5,982 bases of DNA from Bacillota bacterium (lineage in GTDB: Bacteria; Bacillota; Clostridia; DSM-8532). Below the pieces are notes generated by a model that was not told the DNA's origin, ran no database searches, and saw only the letters and a list, made by a program, of their open reading frames with translations. The position numbers and the translations under genes were made by a program. The stretch covers positions 1 to 5,982 of the forward strand of contig JAEXPO010000242.1 of NCBI GenBank assembly GCA_023446675.1. Direction: 5' to 3'. Position 1 is the first letter of the stretch, and every line of letters begins with the position of its first letter. Shown here piece by piece: positions 1 through 5,501 of the stretch.

Positions 1-1272
1 GTGGTTCCAGTCAAAGCTCTGGTGTACCAGAGGAATGGTGCTGGGGCGGCGTCCGCCGATTAAGATAGCGGAGATGGGTACGCCTGCAGGATCTTCCCAC
101 TCATCAGCAATAACAGGGCACTGATTAGCAGGTGCGGTGAAACGGGCGTTAGGGTGAGCCGCAGGTGTGCCGGAAGCAGGTGTCCAGTCATTGTTTTTCC
201 AGTCAATCAGGTGCTCAGGTGCATCCTTGCCGATACCTTCCCACCATACATCGCCGTCGTCGGTGATACCAACGTTGGTGAAAATGGTATTCTTCTCAAT
301 GCTGTGCATTGCGTTGGGGTTGGAATCAAGTGAAGTACCGGGAGCTACGCCGAAGAAGCCGGCCTCAGGGTTAATGGCATACAGGCGGCCGTCGGCTCCG
401 AATTTCATCCATGCGATGTCATCGCCGATGGTTTCAACCTTCCAGCCGGGGATGGTAGGAACCAGCATGGCCAGGTTGGTCTTTCCGCAAGCGGAAGGGA
501 AAGCGCCGGCAATATAGGTCTTCTTGCCTTCGGGAGAGGTAAGCTTCAGTATGAGCATGTGCTCAGCCATCCAGCCCTCGTCACGAGCCTGAGCGGAAGC
601 GATTCTGAGAGCAAAGCACTTTTTGCCAAGGAGAGCGTTTCCGCCGTAGCCGGAACCATAAGACCAAATGGTTCTCTCTTCGGGGAAGTGGCTGATGTAT
701 TTCTTTTCAATGGGAGCACAGGGCCATTTGGTGTCCTTTTCGCCTTCAGCGAGAGGAGCGCCTACGGAATGGAGGCAGGGAACGAACTCACCGTCACCCA
801 GAGTCTCCAGAACCTTTGAGCCGATGCGGGTCATAATGCGCATGTTGACAACAACATAAGCGCTATCGGTAAGCTCCACGCCAATTTTGGATATGGGAGA
901 GCCGATGGGGCCCATGGAGAAAGGAATAACATACATGGTTCTGCCCTTCATGCAGCCTTTGTAAAGTTCCTTCATGGTAGCCTTGAGCTCATTGGGATCA
1001 ACCCAGTTGTTGGTGGGGCCTGCATCATCCTTGGATTTGGATGCAATATAAGTCCTGTCCTCAACACGGGCAACGTCGGAAGGATCGCTGTTGAAAGCAA
1101 AGCATCCGGGGCGCTTTTCAGAATTGAGGGGCTTTGCCAAACCGGCTTCCACCAGTTCCTTTAAGAGACGATCGTTTTCTTCCTGAGAACCGTCGCACCA
1201 GTAGATTTGATCCGGTTGACACAATTCGGCAATTTCTTTTACCCATGCATCGAGCTTTTTGTTTGAACTCAT
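1..1272 (-). CDS. pckG: Phosphoenolpyruvate carboxykinase (GTP), partial, C-terminus cut by window edge
   Basis: This cytosolic enzyme interconverts oxaloacetate + GTP and PEP + CO2 + GDP, linking the C4 acids to gluconeogenesis or glycolysis. The reading frame is open for 424 codons to the window edge. The GTP family is usually about 600 residues, so roughly the last third is missing. Visible landmarks are VARVEDRT (residues 67-74, PEP-binding arginine region), YGSGYGGN followed by LLGKKC (about 205-219), AEHM with the metal-ligand histidine (His238), the P-loop FPSACGKTN with the hyper-reactive cysteine (258-266), IGDD (282-285, metal-binding aspartates), and NARF (375-378, catalytic-site arginine). 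This motif set belongs to the GTP family, not the ATP family. The ATG at 1272 is preceded by AAGGGAG six bases upstream. The gene has its own promoter and a leader of about 120 bases, so it is probably monocistronic at its 5' side. The family call is nearly certain. Confidence 0.97.
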   Translation of the reverse strand, partial: MSSNKKLDAWVKEIAELCQPDQIYWCDGSQEENDRLLKELVEAGLAKPLNSEKRPGCFAFNSDPSDVARVEDRTYIASKSKDDAGPTNNWVDPNELKATMKELYKGCMKGRTMYVIPFSMGPIGSPISKIGVELTDSAYVVVNMRIMTRIGSKVLETLGDGEFVPCLHSVGAPLAEGEKDTKWPCAPIEKKYISHFPEERTIWSYGSGYGGNALLGKKCFALRIASAQARDEGWMAEHMLILKLTSPEGKKTYIAGAFPSACGKTNLAMLVPTIPGWKVETIGDDIAWMKFGADGRLYAINPEAGFFGVAPGTSLDSNPNAMHSIEKNTIFTNVGITDDGDVWWEGIGKDAPEHLIDWKNNDWTPASGTPAAHPNARFTAPANQCPVIADEWEDPAGVPISAILIGGRRPSTIPLVHQSFDWNH

Positions 1273-1331
1273 TGATATTCTCCCTTCAAGTATTTCAATA
1301 TATAGTGTAACAAATTTGGCAATAACACATA

Positions 1332-1367
1332 CCAGGCTTTTTGCCCTGGCAGCAGGCTTGCGCCTGC
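1332..1367 (-). promoter_or_regulatory. Two consecutive hairpins in the pckG leader
   Basis: In the RNA read from the minus strand, GCAGGC and GCCTGC (1362-1367 with 1352-1357) close a GCAA loop of the stable GNRA class. Four bases later CCAGG pairs with CCTGG (1345-1349 with 1332-1336) around an A-rich loop. Both lie downstream of the predicted start of transcription and about 60-95 bases before the ATG. Neither is followed by a U-run, so they are not ordinary terminators. They may stabilise the message or take part in leader regulation. The pairing is seen directly; the role is not known. Confidence 0.45.
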
Positions 1368-1400
1368 ATATCCGCTATTATGTTAATTTTTTCACTAGAA

Positions 1401-1429
1401 ATTTTATCATAATCCTAAGGGGATTTCAA
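1401..1429 (-). promoter_or_regulatory. Probable sigma-A promoter of pckG
   Basis: Read on the minus strand, a -35 box TTGAAA (1424-1429) is separated by exactly 17 bases from a -10 box TAAAAT (1401-1406). The -10 box is preceded by TGA, which gives an extended -10 (TGn). Transcription would begin near 1394, leaving a leader of about 120 bases before the pckG ATG. The perfect 10-base palindrome AACACGTGTT (1428-1437) touches the upstream edge of the -35 box and could be an operator. No regulator for it is known from this window. Confidence 0.6.
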
Positions 1430-1437
1430 CACGTGTT

Positions 1438-1666
1438 TTGGCTAAATCGGTAGGGAACAACGTCCTCATACGGCTTTTAATAAAGGACTTTGCAAAAATC
1501 AATGTATTCTGTATACACTACCTCTTTCAGACAAACAGGTTCCAAGATCTTTCCATAGCACTCTTACGGCTTTGTCGATAATGGTTCTCTTAAAATATGA
1601 AACTTGGAAAAGAAACAAATTCATTTTTTTAAATTTTACAAAGCTTTTTTGATGCTTAGTATCAAA
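1438..1666. other. AT-rich spacer without a convincing gene
   Basis: This part of the pckG-isomerase spacer shows no gene that meets normal criteria. The minus strand has a 41-codon open stretch (1499-1624, ATG to TGA) without a ribosome binding site, and a second protein-like stretch in another frame overlaps it. Together they could be the decayed remains of a coding sequence. A GTATAC palindrome lies at 1511-1516. No tRNA, rRNA or riboswitch fold was recognised. Confidence 0.4.
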
Positions 1667-1723
1667 TAGTCATCCCGGGCACATGTAGTCATCCCGGGGA
1701 CATGTAGTCATCCCGGGGACATG
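1667..1723. repeat. Three tandem copies of a 19-base GC-rich repeat
   Basis: The unit TAGTCATCCCGGGGACATG occurs head to tail at 1667-1685, 1686-1704 and 1705-1723. The second and third copies are identical and the first differs at one base (C for G at 1680). Each unit contains the palindrome CCCGGG, and unit junctions create CATGT/ACATG inverted arms. The array stands out against its AT-rich left flank. Short repeated blocks of this kind occur at the ends of IS21-family insertion sequences, so it may be a leftover element end. No transposase is present here, so a protein-binding array is equally possible. Confidence 0.85.
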
Positions 1724-1780
1724 GCCTATACTGTCGGCAGGGCCTCTCCCTCTTGCTCTTCCCCGCCTCCCGCAACAGGC

Positions 1781-1812
1781 AAAAGGGGCTTACGATTTAC
1801 GTTAAGCCCCTT
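1781..1812 (-). terminator. Rho-independent terminator of the isomerase gene
   Basis: Thirty-three bases past the isomerase stop codon, AAGGGGCTTA (1783-1792) and TAAGCCCCTT (1803-1812) form a perfect 10-base-pair stem with a 10-base loop. On the minus strand the stem runs into a short T-run (four T, 1784-1781). The position and orientation fit the end of the isomerase transcript. The U-tract is short, so termination may be incomplete. The plus-strand reading has no T-run after the stem. Confidence 0.75.
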
Positions 1813-1844
1813 AATTCACTATTAGCGGTTGGATTATTCAAATG

Positions 1845-2609
1845 CTATTTAAAACGCTTCTCCAGGAATTTGTAGCTGATCTCCAGACTCTCGAAGGGAT
1901 TTCTGCGGCATACATCCTGCTCAACGGCATACCATTTCACATCGATTTTTTCACAGGCATCAAGGATAGCCTCCCACTGTAGATTTCCCTGACCAATTTC
2001 GGCAAAAATCTGCTCATTCTTTACAATGGCCATATCCTTAAAATGAACCACAGCCATTCTTCCCTTTACCTTTTCGATCCATTCCACGGGATTGGCGCCG
2101 CCGGCCTGCACCCAATAGGTATCCAGCTCAAAGCCGAAGGCGTCGGGATCGGTTTCTTCAAAAAGAATGTCCATACAGGTTTGTTCGTCGAATTTCTCAT
2201 ACTCGAATTTATGGTTGTGATAAATAAAATAGAGGTCATTTTTGCGAAGGGTGCGGCCAATTTCGCTGAACTCCTTTGCAAAGGCTACCACCTTTTCCCT
2301 GCTCAATGCATCGTTGCCGGGAAGGGAACCAAGACCTACATATTCGCAACCCCAGAGCTTGTGCTCCTTTATGACATTCTCCAGATCGTTTCTCAGCCGG
2401 TCGGCGGATATATGGGTTGCACAGATTTTCAAGCCTGCTTCATCCGCGTAAGTTTTGAGAAGTGCGGGATCGATAGGGCCGACGCCCGATACCTGAACGG
2501 CGTCATAGCCGATGGTTTTTACTTTCTTAAGGGTTTCCTTCACATCATCCGGTGTTTTGAGGAATTCTCTCAAAGTAAAAAGCTGTGCCGCGAGCTGATG
2601 TTTTTTCAT
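1845..2609 (-). CDS. Sugar phosphate isomerase/epimerase, xylose-isomerase-like TIM barrel
   Basis: The protein has 254 residues, normal for single-domain AP-endonuclease-2/xylose-isomerase-like barrels that isomerise, epimerise or dehydrate sugars, inositols and sugar phosphates with a divalent metal. The strand-end motifs come in the expected order: AAQLFTLRE (7-15), VQVSGVG (38-44), ATHIS (64-68), YHNHKFEYE (130-138), ELDTYW (161-166), VVHFKDM (187-193), EIGQGN (204-209) and AVEQD (228-232). Asp163, His189 and Glu230 are the likely metal ligands, with His133 or Glu136 near the site. There is no signal peptide, so it is cytosolic. The ATG at 2609 follows GGGGAGG with seven bases of spacing, an excellent site that decides the start. 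It lies 163 bases downstream of the hydrolase gene on the same strand, with its own possible promoter and a terminator after it. The exact substrate cannot be read from the sequence; similarity to IolE- and YcjR-like members is only general. Confidence 0.9.
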   Translation of the reverse strand: MKKHQLAAQLFTLREFLKTPDDVKETLKKVKTIGYDAVQVSGVGPIDPALLKTYADEAGLKICATHISADRLRNDLENVIKEHKLWGCEYVGLGSLPGNDALSREKVVAFAKEFSEIGRTLRKNDLYFIYHNHKFEYEKFDEQTCMDILFEETDPDAFGFELDTYWVQAGGANPVEWIEKVKGRMAVVHFKDMAIVKNEQIFAEIGQGNLQWEAILDACEKIDVKWYAVEQDVCRRNPFESLEISYKFLEKRFK

Positions 2610-2672
2610 GGTTTTTCCTCCCCAATAATAGACTTGGAACCAATATTTTCCCAGAATCTACTTAGTTGTATT

Positions 2673-2700
2673 CTTATAAACCCTTTTTATTCTAAAACAA
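2673..2700 (-). promoter_or_regulatory. Possible promoter of the isomerase gene
   Basis: On the minus strand, TTGTTT (2695-2700) and TATAAG (2673-2678) are separated by 16 bases, inside the AT-rich gap between the hydrolase and isomerase genes. Both boxes are imperfect. No strong terminator was found after the hydrolase stop: AGCGCA and TGCGCT arms are more than 30 bases apart with no T-run. Read-through from the hydrolase gene is therefore also possible. Confidence 0.35.
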
Positions 2701-2772
2701 TAAAGCGCACAAATCCTGTTTTTTATTGAGGAAAATATGGCGTATCTTGCGCTCTGTGTACTGCCCCAATTC

Positions 2773-3417
2773 CTAAATAAGTGTCAGAATCTTCTCTATA
2801 AAGGGCTTATCCTGAATCTGGTTGTGCCCGGATATTACCGTATCAAAGGACAGGCTGAGGCAATGCATCAGGGTACGGCGGTAAATGTCGGCGCTTAAGT
2901 CCAGCTCGGGCACGGGGGCATCGGGCGTATCCCCTATGGTATCCCCTATGTGCAGCACCCCCTCCTCCTCATCCAGAATGCTGATGCCGTCAGGTGTATG
3001 TCCCGGTGTGTGGAAAAGCAGCACACCGTCATCCGGGAAATAGAGGCGATTGTCGAAGAGCTGATTGGGGAACACCTTATCTGCTTGCCCTCGCACATAA
3101 CGCTTATTTTTTTCCATATCCCCGTCCCATTTTTCAGTTAACAGGGTACGGCTTGCTTCATGAGCGATGACAGGCACATTCCCCACACTTCCGTTTCCCC
3201 ATACATGATCCCAGTGGTAATGGGTATTAATGACAATAAGAGGCTTATTAAAGGGCTCCAAAAACGATATTATAGGCTTTACGCTCTCTGAACCAAGACC
3301 TGTATCTATGAGAAAAACATGCTTGTGCCCAAGTATGACGGAAAGATGGAGATCCCATTCAGGAAGATCTCTGTGTGAAAAAACAACATTGCGGTTCTTA
3401 ATGCGCTGGATAGTCAT
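2773..3417 (-). CDS. Metallo-beta-lactamase-fold hydrolase
   Basis: The protein has 214 residues, the size of a bare MBL domain (glyoxalase-II-like and related hydrolases). All the metal-binding signatures are present: THYHWDH (65-71, the HxHxDH motif), TPGHT with His140, GDT with Asp159, and SGH with His198. The N-terminal strand LIDTGLG (36-42) supplies the conserved aspartate. It should bind two zinc or iron ions and hydrolyse an ester, thioester, lactone or phosphodiester in the cytosol; the substrate is not identifiable. There is no signal peptide and no extra domain such as rhodanese or flavodoxin. The ATG at 3417 follows a very strong AGGAGGAGG (3422-3430). The gene is read away from the regulator gene, with a good promoter directly upstream, and is the first gene of the left-going half. 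The family call is firm. Confidence 0.93.
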   Translation of the reverse strand: MTIQRIKNRNVVFSHRDLPEWDLHLSVILGHKHVFLIDTGLGSESVKPIISFLEPFNKPLIVINTHYHWDHVWGNGSVGNVPVIAHEASRTLLTEKWDGDMEKNKRYVRGQADKVFPNQLFDNRLYFPDDGVLLFHTPGHTPDGISILDEEEGVLHIGDTIGDTPDAPVPELDLSADIYRRTLMHCLSLSFDTVISGHNQIQDKPFIEKILTLI

Positions 3418-3447
3418 AAGCCCTCCTCCTTTTGCCCGTTTCTTCTC

Positions 3448-3476
3448 ATTTTATTCCTTTCGGTGGTGAAGCTCAA
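3448..3476 (-). promoter_or_regulatory. Probable promoter of the MBL hydrolase gene
   Basis: On the minus strand a -35 box TTGAGC (3471-3476) and a -10 box TAAAAT (3448-3453) are separated by 17 bases. The start of transcription would be near 3441, giving a short leader of about 24 bases that contains the strong ribosome binding site. The -10 box overlaps the last codons of a degenerate coding remnant, suggesting the promoter arose in or invaded old coding sequence. Confidence 0.55.
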
Positions 3477-3604
3477 GTCTGACACGCCCGTCTTCCACGG
3501 TAAACGCATATGAAAAGTGAACATTCAGGTACCCTATTTTTTACGGTAAACCGGCAGACAAAACCAAGCTGTTTCAGAAAGGTTCGAAATTCGTATGCGT
3601 TCAC
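3451..3604 (-). pseudogene. Possible decayed coding remnant in the divergent spacer
   Basis: Two overlapping minus-strand frames here read like protein. One starts at a GTG at 3604 and runs 43 codons to a TGA at 3473-3475; it contains NAYEFRTFLKQLGF followed by CRFTVKN. The other is open from a TAA at 3541-3543 to a TAA at 3451-3453 and ends in NVHFSYAFTVEDG and then RVRLELHHRKE. Joining them by a frame change near 3530 gives one plausible C-terminal piece. No ribosome binding site precedes either frame. The product is not recognised. It could be the tail of a lost gene or a piece of a dispersed repeat. Confidence 0.25.
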
Positions 3605-3627
3605 TCTGCTGCAGATTACGGATACCC

Positions 3628-3656
3628 TTTAAAAAACTGTCCTACTCTGGTATACT
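3628..3656 (+). promoter_or_regulatory. Probable promoter of the GntR regulator gene
   Basis: A weak -35 box TTTAAA (3628-3633) lies 17 bases before TATACT (3651-3656). TGG immediately precedes the -10 box and makes it an extended -10, which offsets the poor -35. Transcription would start near 3663. That argues against translation from the TTG at 3666 and for an ATG further in. The palindrome GTATAC (3650-3655) lies across the -10 box, a natural place for an autoregulatory operator. Confidence 0.55.
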
Positions 3657-3710
3657 TTTAAATCATTGAAAGCAAGGCCCCTCGTTATGAGTGGTCTTTC
3701 AGGGGAGCGT

Positions 3711-4430
3711 ATGAGCGGACTTCCATCTTATTTGAAGGTTTATGAGGACTTAAAAAAGAAAATCCTGGGCGGAGAATACCCTATTGGGGATTTTTTGCCT
3801 ACGGAGCCTGAAATAGAAGCGCTTTTCAGCGTCAGCCGAACCACGGTCAGAAGAGCTATGGAACTTTTGTCAAAGGAAGGCTTCATTGAAGTCAAGCAGG
3901 GCCGGGGAACCCGGGTTTTAAACCACAAAGCCAGGCAGGATCTTAAAAATCTGACCTCCGTTACGGAAACCCTGCGCCGGAGAGGCTTTCAGGTAGCTAC
4001 CAAAAGCATGCATATCGACACTGTTCCCGCAGGCAGCGAGCTGGCTCAATGCCTGGGAGTGGAGCTCCATACCCCATTGGCAAGAATACAGCGTATTCAG
4101 ACGGCGGACGGAACTCCCATTGCCATTATGCGCAATTATCTCAATATGGCCCTGGTTCCTGGAATCGAAAAGCATAAAAACCAGTTTACGGGTCTTTATC
4201 AGTTTTTAGAGGAGCATTACGGGCTCTCCATCGACAGCTCGGGGGATAAAATTTTTGCAAAAAACGCGGACTTCACGGAAGCGGAGCTGCTTTGTATTCC
4301 TGTGGGTGCCGCGATTCTGTGTATCCACCGGGTTTGCTATTTCCAATCCAAACCCGTATGCGTGGATCATGTGGCTCTGGTAGGGGATCGCTATGAGCTT
4401 GAGACCTCCACCTCCGGACGCCGTAAATAA
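3711..4430 (+). CDS. GntR-family transcriptional regulator, HutC/FarR type with UTRA domain
   Basis: This is a cytosolic DNA-binding regulator. From the ATG at 3711 it has 239 residues, typical of the HutC subfamily. Residues 5-70 form the GntR winged helix: YLKVYEDLKKKILGGEY, then LPTEPEIE, VSRTTVRRAMELL (recognition helix, about 41-53), and GRGTRV as the wing tip. Residues about 80-235 fit a UTRA effector domain (SVTETLRRRGF, ARIQRIQ, IAIMRNYLN, LYQFLEEHYGL, ending VDHVALVGDRYE), which in this family binds sugar phosphates, amino sugars or related small metabolites. In-frame starts at TTG 3666 and ATG 3687 would add 15 or 8 residues; 3711 was chosen because AGGGGAG lies just before it and the homologous region begins there, although the spacing is short. 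It precedes the aldolase gene by 81 bases with no terminator, so it probably controls that gene and itself. The effector is unknown. Confidence 0.92.
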   Translation: MSGLPSYLKVYEDLKKKILGGEYPIGDFLPTEPEIEALFSVSRTTVRRAMELLSKEGFIEVKQGRGTRVLNHKARQDLKNLTSVTETLRRRGFQVATKSMHIDTVPAGSELAQCLGVELHTPLARIQRIQTADGTPIAIMRNYLNMALVPGIEKHKNQFTGLYQFLEEHYGLSIDSSGDKIFAKNADFTEAELLCIPVGAAILCIHRVCYFQSKPVCVDHVALVGDRYELETSTSGRRK

Positions 4431-4498
4431 CAGTTCAGGAATGCATTACCTTTTAGATACCTTTTTTCGCTTATCATTTAGTTGATTTTTCATTTTTC

Positions 4499-4505
4499 GG
4501 AGGTG
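4499..4505 (+). promoter_or_regulatory. Ribosome binding site that fixes the aldolase start
   Basis: GGAGGTG matches the anti-Shine-Dalgarno sequence and lies six bases before the ATG at 4512. The upstream in-frame TTG at 4482 would place this site inside the coding sequence and has no ribosome binding site of its own, so 4512 is the start. Confidence 0.85.
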
Positions 4506-4511
4506 CATCCC

Positions 4512-5210
4512 ATGCAAAGCACTTTACTTGAGGAGCTGGCTCGTTCCATGGATATCAGCTGTGTCAGGGCCCAATCCACCTTGTCTGAAGTGGAGGAAAT
4601 GGCGCAGGCAGCAGTTCGATACCCCTTTGCCGCAGTGTTTGCCATGCCTTTATTTACAGGTTATCTTATTGACAGGCTGACGGAGCTGGGTTCTGAAACC
4701 CCTGCCGGAGGCGTGGCCGGGTTTCCCTCGGGAGGGGAATACACCTCCGTGAAGGTCATGGAGGCCAGGGAGGGCATTAAGCTCGGCTGCCGTGAAATCG
4801 ACATGGTTATGGCCGTGGGCGCTTTTAAATCCGGACACTATGACTATGTCCGGGAGGATATCCGCAGGGTTGCCGACGCAACAGGCCCTATACCCTTAAA
4901 GGTTATTCTCGAAACCTCCTGGCTGACCGATGAGGAAGTGGCCCGGGCCAGCCTTATCGCCGTTGAGGCAGGCGCCGCCTTCATAAAGACAGGAACCGGC
5001 TGGGGCCCTGTTCCCGCTTCAGCCCACACCGTGGCCCTTATAAAGTCCGTCGTGGGAGACAGCGCCAAAATCAAGGCTGCCGGAGGCATCCGTTCACTGG
5101 AGACCCTCCTGGCGCTGAAAAAGGCCGGCTGCAGCCGTTTCGGCCTGGGTACGGCAGCAGCGCTTAACATACTGGAAGAGGCAAAGGAAACATCATTAAT
5201 TCATTTTTAA
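4512..5210 (+). CDS. deoC: DeoC-family aldolase (deoxyribose-phosphate aldolase-like)
   Basis: The protein has 232 residues, the normal size of a class I DeoC aldolase, which splits 2-deoxyribose 5-phosphate into acetaldehyde and glyceraldehyde 3-phosphate through a Schiff base on lysine. The catalytic landmarks are present: EIDMVMAVGAFKSG (95-108, Asp97), LKVILET (129-135), FIKTGTGW with the probable Schiff-base Lys159 (157-164), KAAGGIRSLE with the partner Lys188 (188-197), and FGLGTA (210-215) for phosphate binding. Some positions depart from the common form: the usual KTSTGF reads KTGTGW, the following glycine-rich GGAT segment is replaced by GPVPAS, and the N-terminal Asp-His-Thr region reads MDIS. 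The chemistry is thus likely kept, but the substrate may be another deoxy- or ketose phosphate. It is probably co-transcribed with the regulator upstream. The enzyme is cytosolic. The family call is firm; substrate assignment is moderate. Confidence 0.9.
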   Translation: MQSTLLEELARSMDISCVRAQSTLSEVEEMAQAAVRYPFAAVFAMPLFTGYLIDRLTELGSETPAGGVAGFPSGGEYTSVKVMEAREGIKLGCREIDMVMAVGAFKSGHYDYVREDIRRVADATGPIPLKVILETSWLTDEEVARASLIAVEAGAAFIKTGTGWGPVPASAHTVALIKSVVGDSAKIKAAGGIRSLETLLALKKAGCSRFGLGTAAALNILEEAKETSLIHF

Positions 5211-5261
5211 ATCAGAATATCATTCTTGCTTAATAAAATAACAATTTTACAAGGTTTTTAG

Positions 5262-5291
5262 CCTGTATACATGCAATTATCAGGTTTTTTT
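5262..5291 (+). terminator. Weak candidate terminator after the aldolase gene
   Basis: CCTG (5262-5265) pairs with CAGG (5281-5284), extendable by two A-T pairs across a bulge, and is followed by seven T (5285-5291). The stem is short and only the U-tract is convincing. It lies 51 bases past the aldolase stop codon, where a terminator is expected. It also contains the palindrome TGTATACA (5264-5271), so a binding site may overlap it. Confidence 0.4.
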
Positions 5292-5485
5292 GTCATGCAA
5301 TCAATGTCTTCAACAAACTTTCCTTTTAAATTCATCATCATTTCATGCTTTTTTTACATTATCTATTCATATGGTTTGTGATATTATATTAACAAAGTTA
5401 GTTATGTTTTTAACAAACTTAAACAAATTTTACTCATTCCATAATGATCTTAACTTAAATCTTAATTGTCTTTACTTAATTTTTT
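5292..5485 (+). promoter_or_regulatory. AT-rich leader and likely control region of the alcohol dehydrogenase gene
   Basis: This very AT-rich stretch has no gene that meets normal criteria on either strand. AACAAA occurs at 5391-5396, 5412-5417 and 5422-5427, with spacings of 21 and 10 bases, close to two and one turns of the helix; another copy lies at 5312-5317. TAACAAAGTTA (5390-5400) is a perfect short palindrome. Several -10-like hexamers (for example CATAAT at 5440-5445) exist, but no -35/-10 pair is convincing. It probably holds a promoter that depends on an activator or another sigma factor, which is inference. Confidence 0.4.
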
Positions 5486-5501
5486 GGAGGAGAATTCTAT
5501 T

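Noticed and set aside
167..859. Plus-strand open frames opposite pckG
   Set aside because: They overlap the antisense of a highly conserved enzyme and show no recognisable domain.
1259..1453. Plus-strand 64-codon open frame over the pckG leader
   Set aside because: It is AT-rich, has no ribosome site, runs antisense to the pckG start and promoter, and has no recognisable motif.
1491..1518. Plus-strand promoter-like pair TTGCAA and TATACA
   Set aside because: The match is weak and no plus-strand gene follows it.
1667..1723. Short CRISPR array
   Set aside because: The 19-base repeats follow each other directly with no spacers, and no cas genes are present.
2043..2729. Plus-strand open frame of 228 codons opposite the isomerase gene
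   Set aside because: It lies antisense over a clearly conserved TIM-barrel gene, has no family motifs and no good ribosome site. It is a codon-use shadow.
3666..3710. Earlier GntR starts at TTG 3666 and ATG 3687
   Set aside because: TTG 3666 would lie about three bases after the predicted transcription start with no ribosome site. ATG 3687 has only a weak AAGG before it and adds residues outside the conserved domain. Neither is fully excluded.
4482..4511. TTG start at 4482 for the aldolase
   Set aside because: The strong GGAGGTG site at 4499-4505 points to the ATG at 4512.
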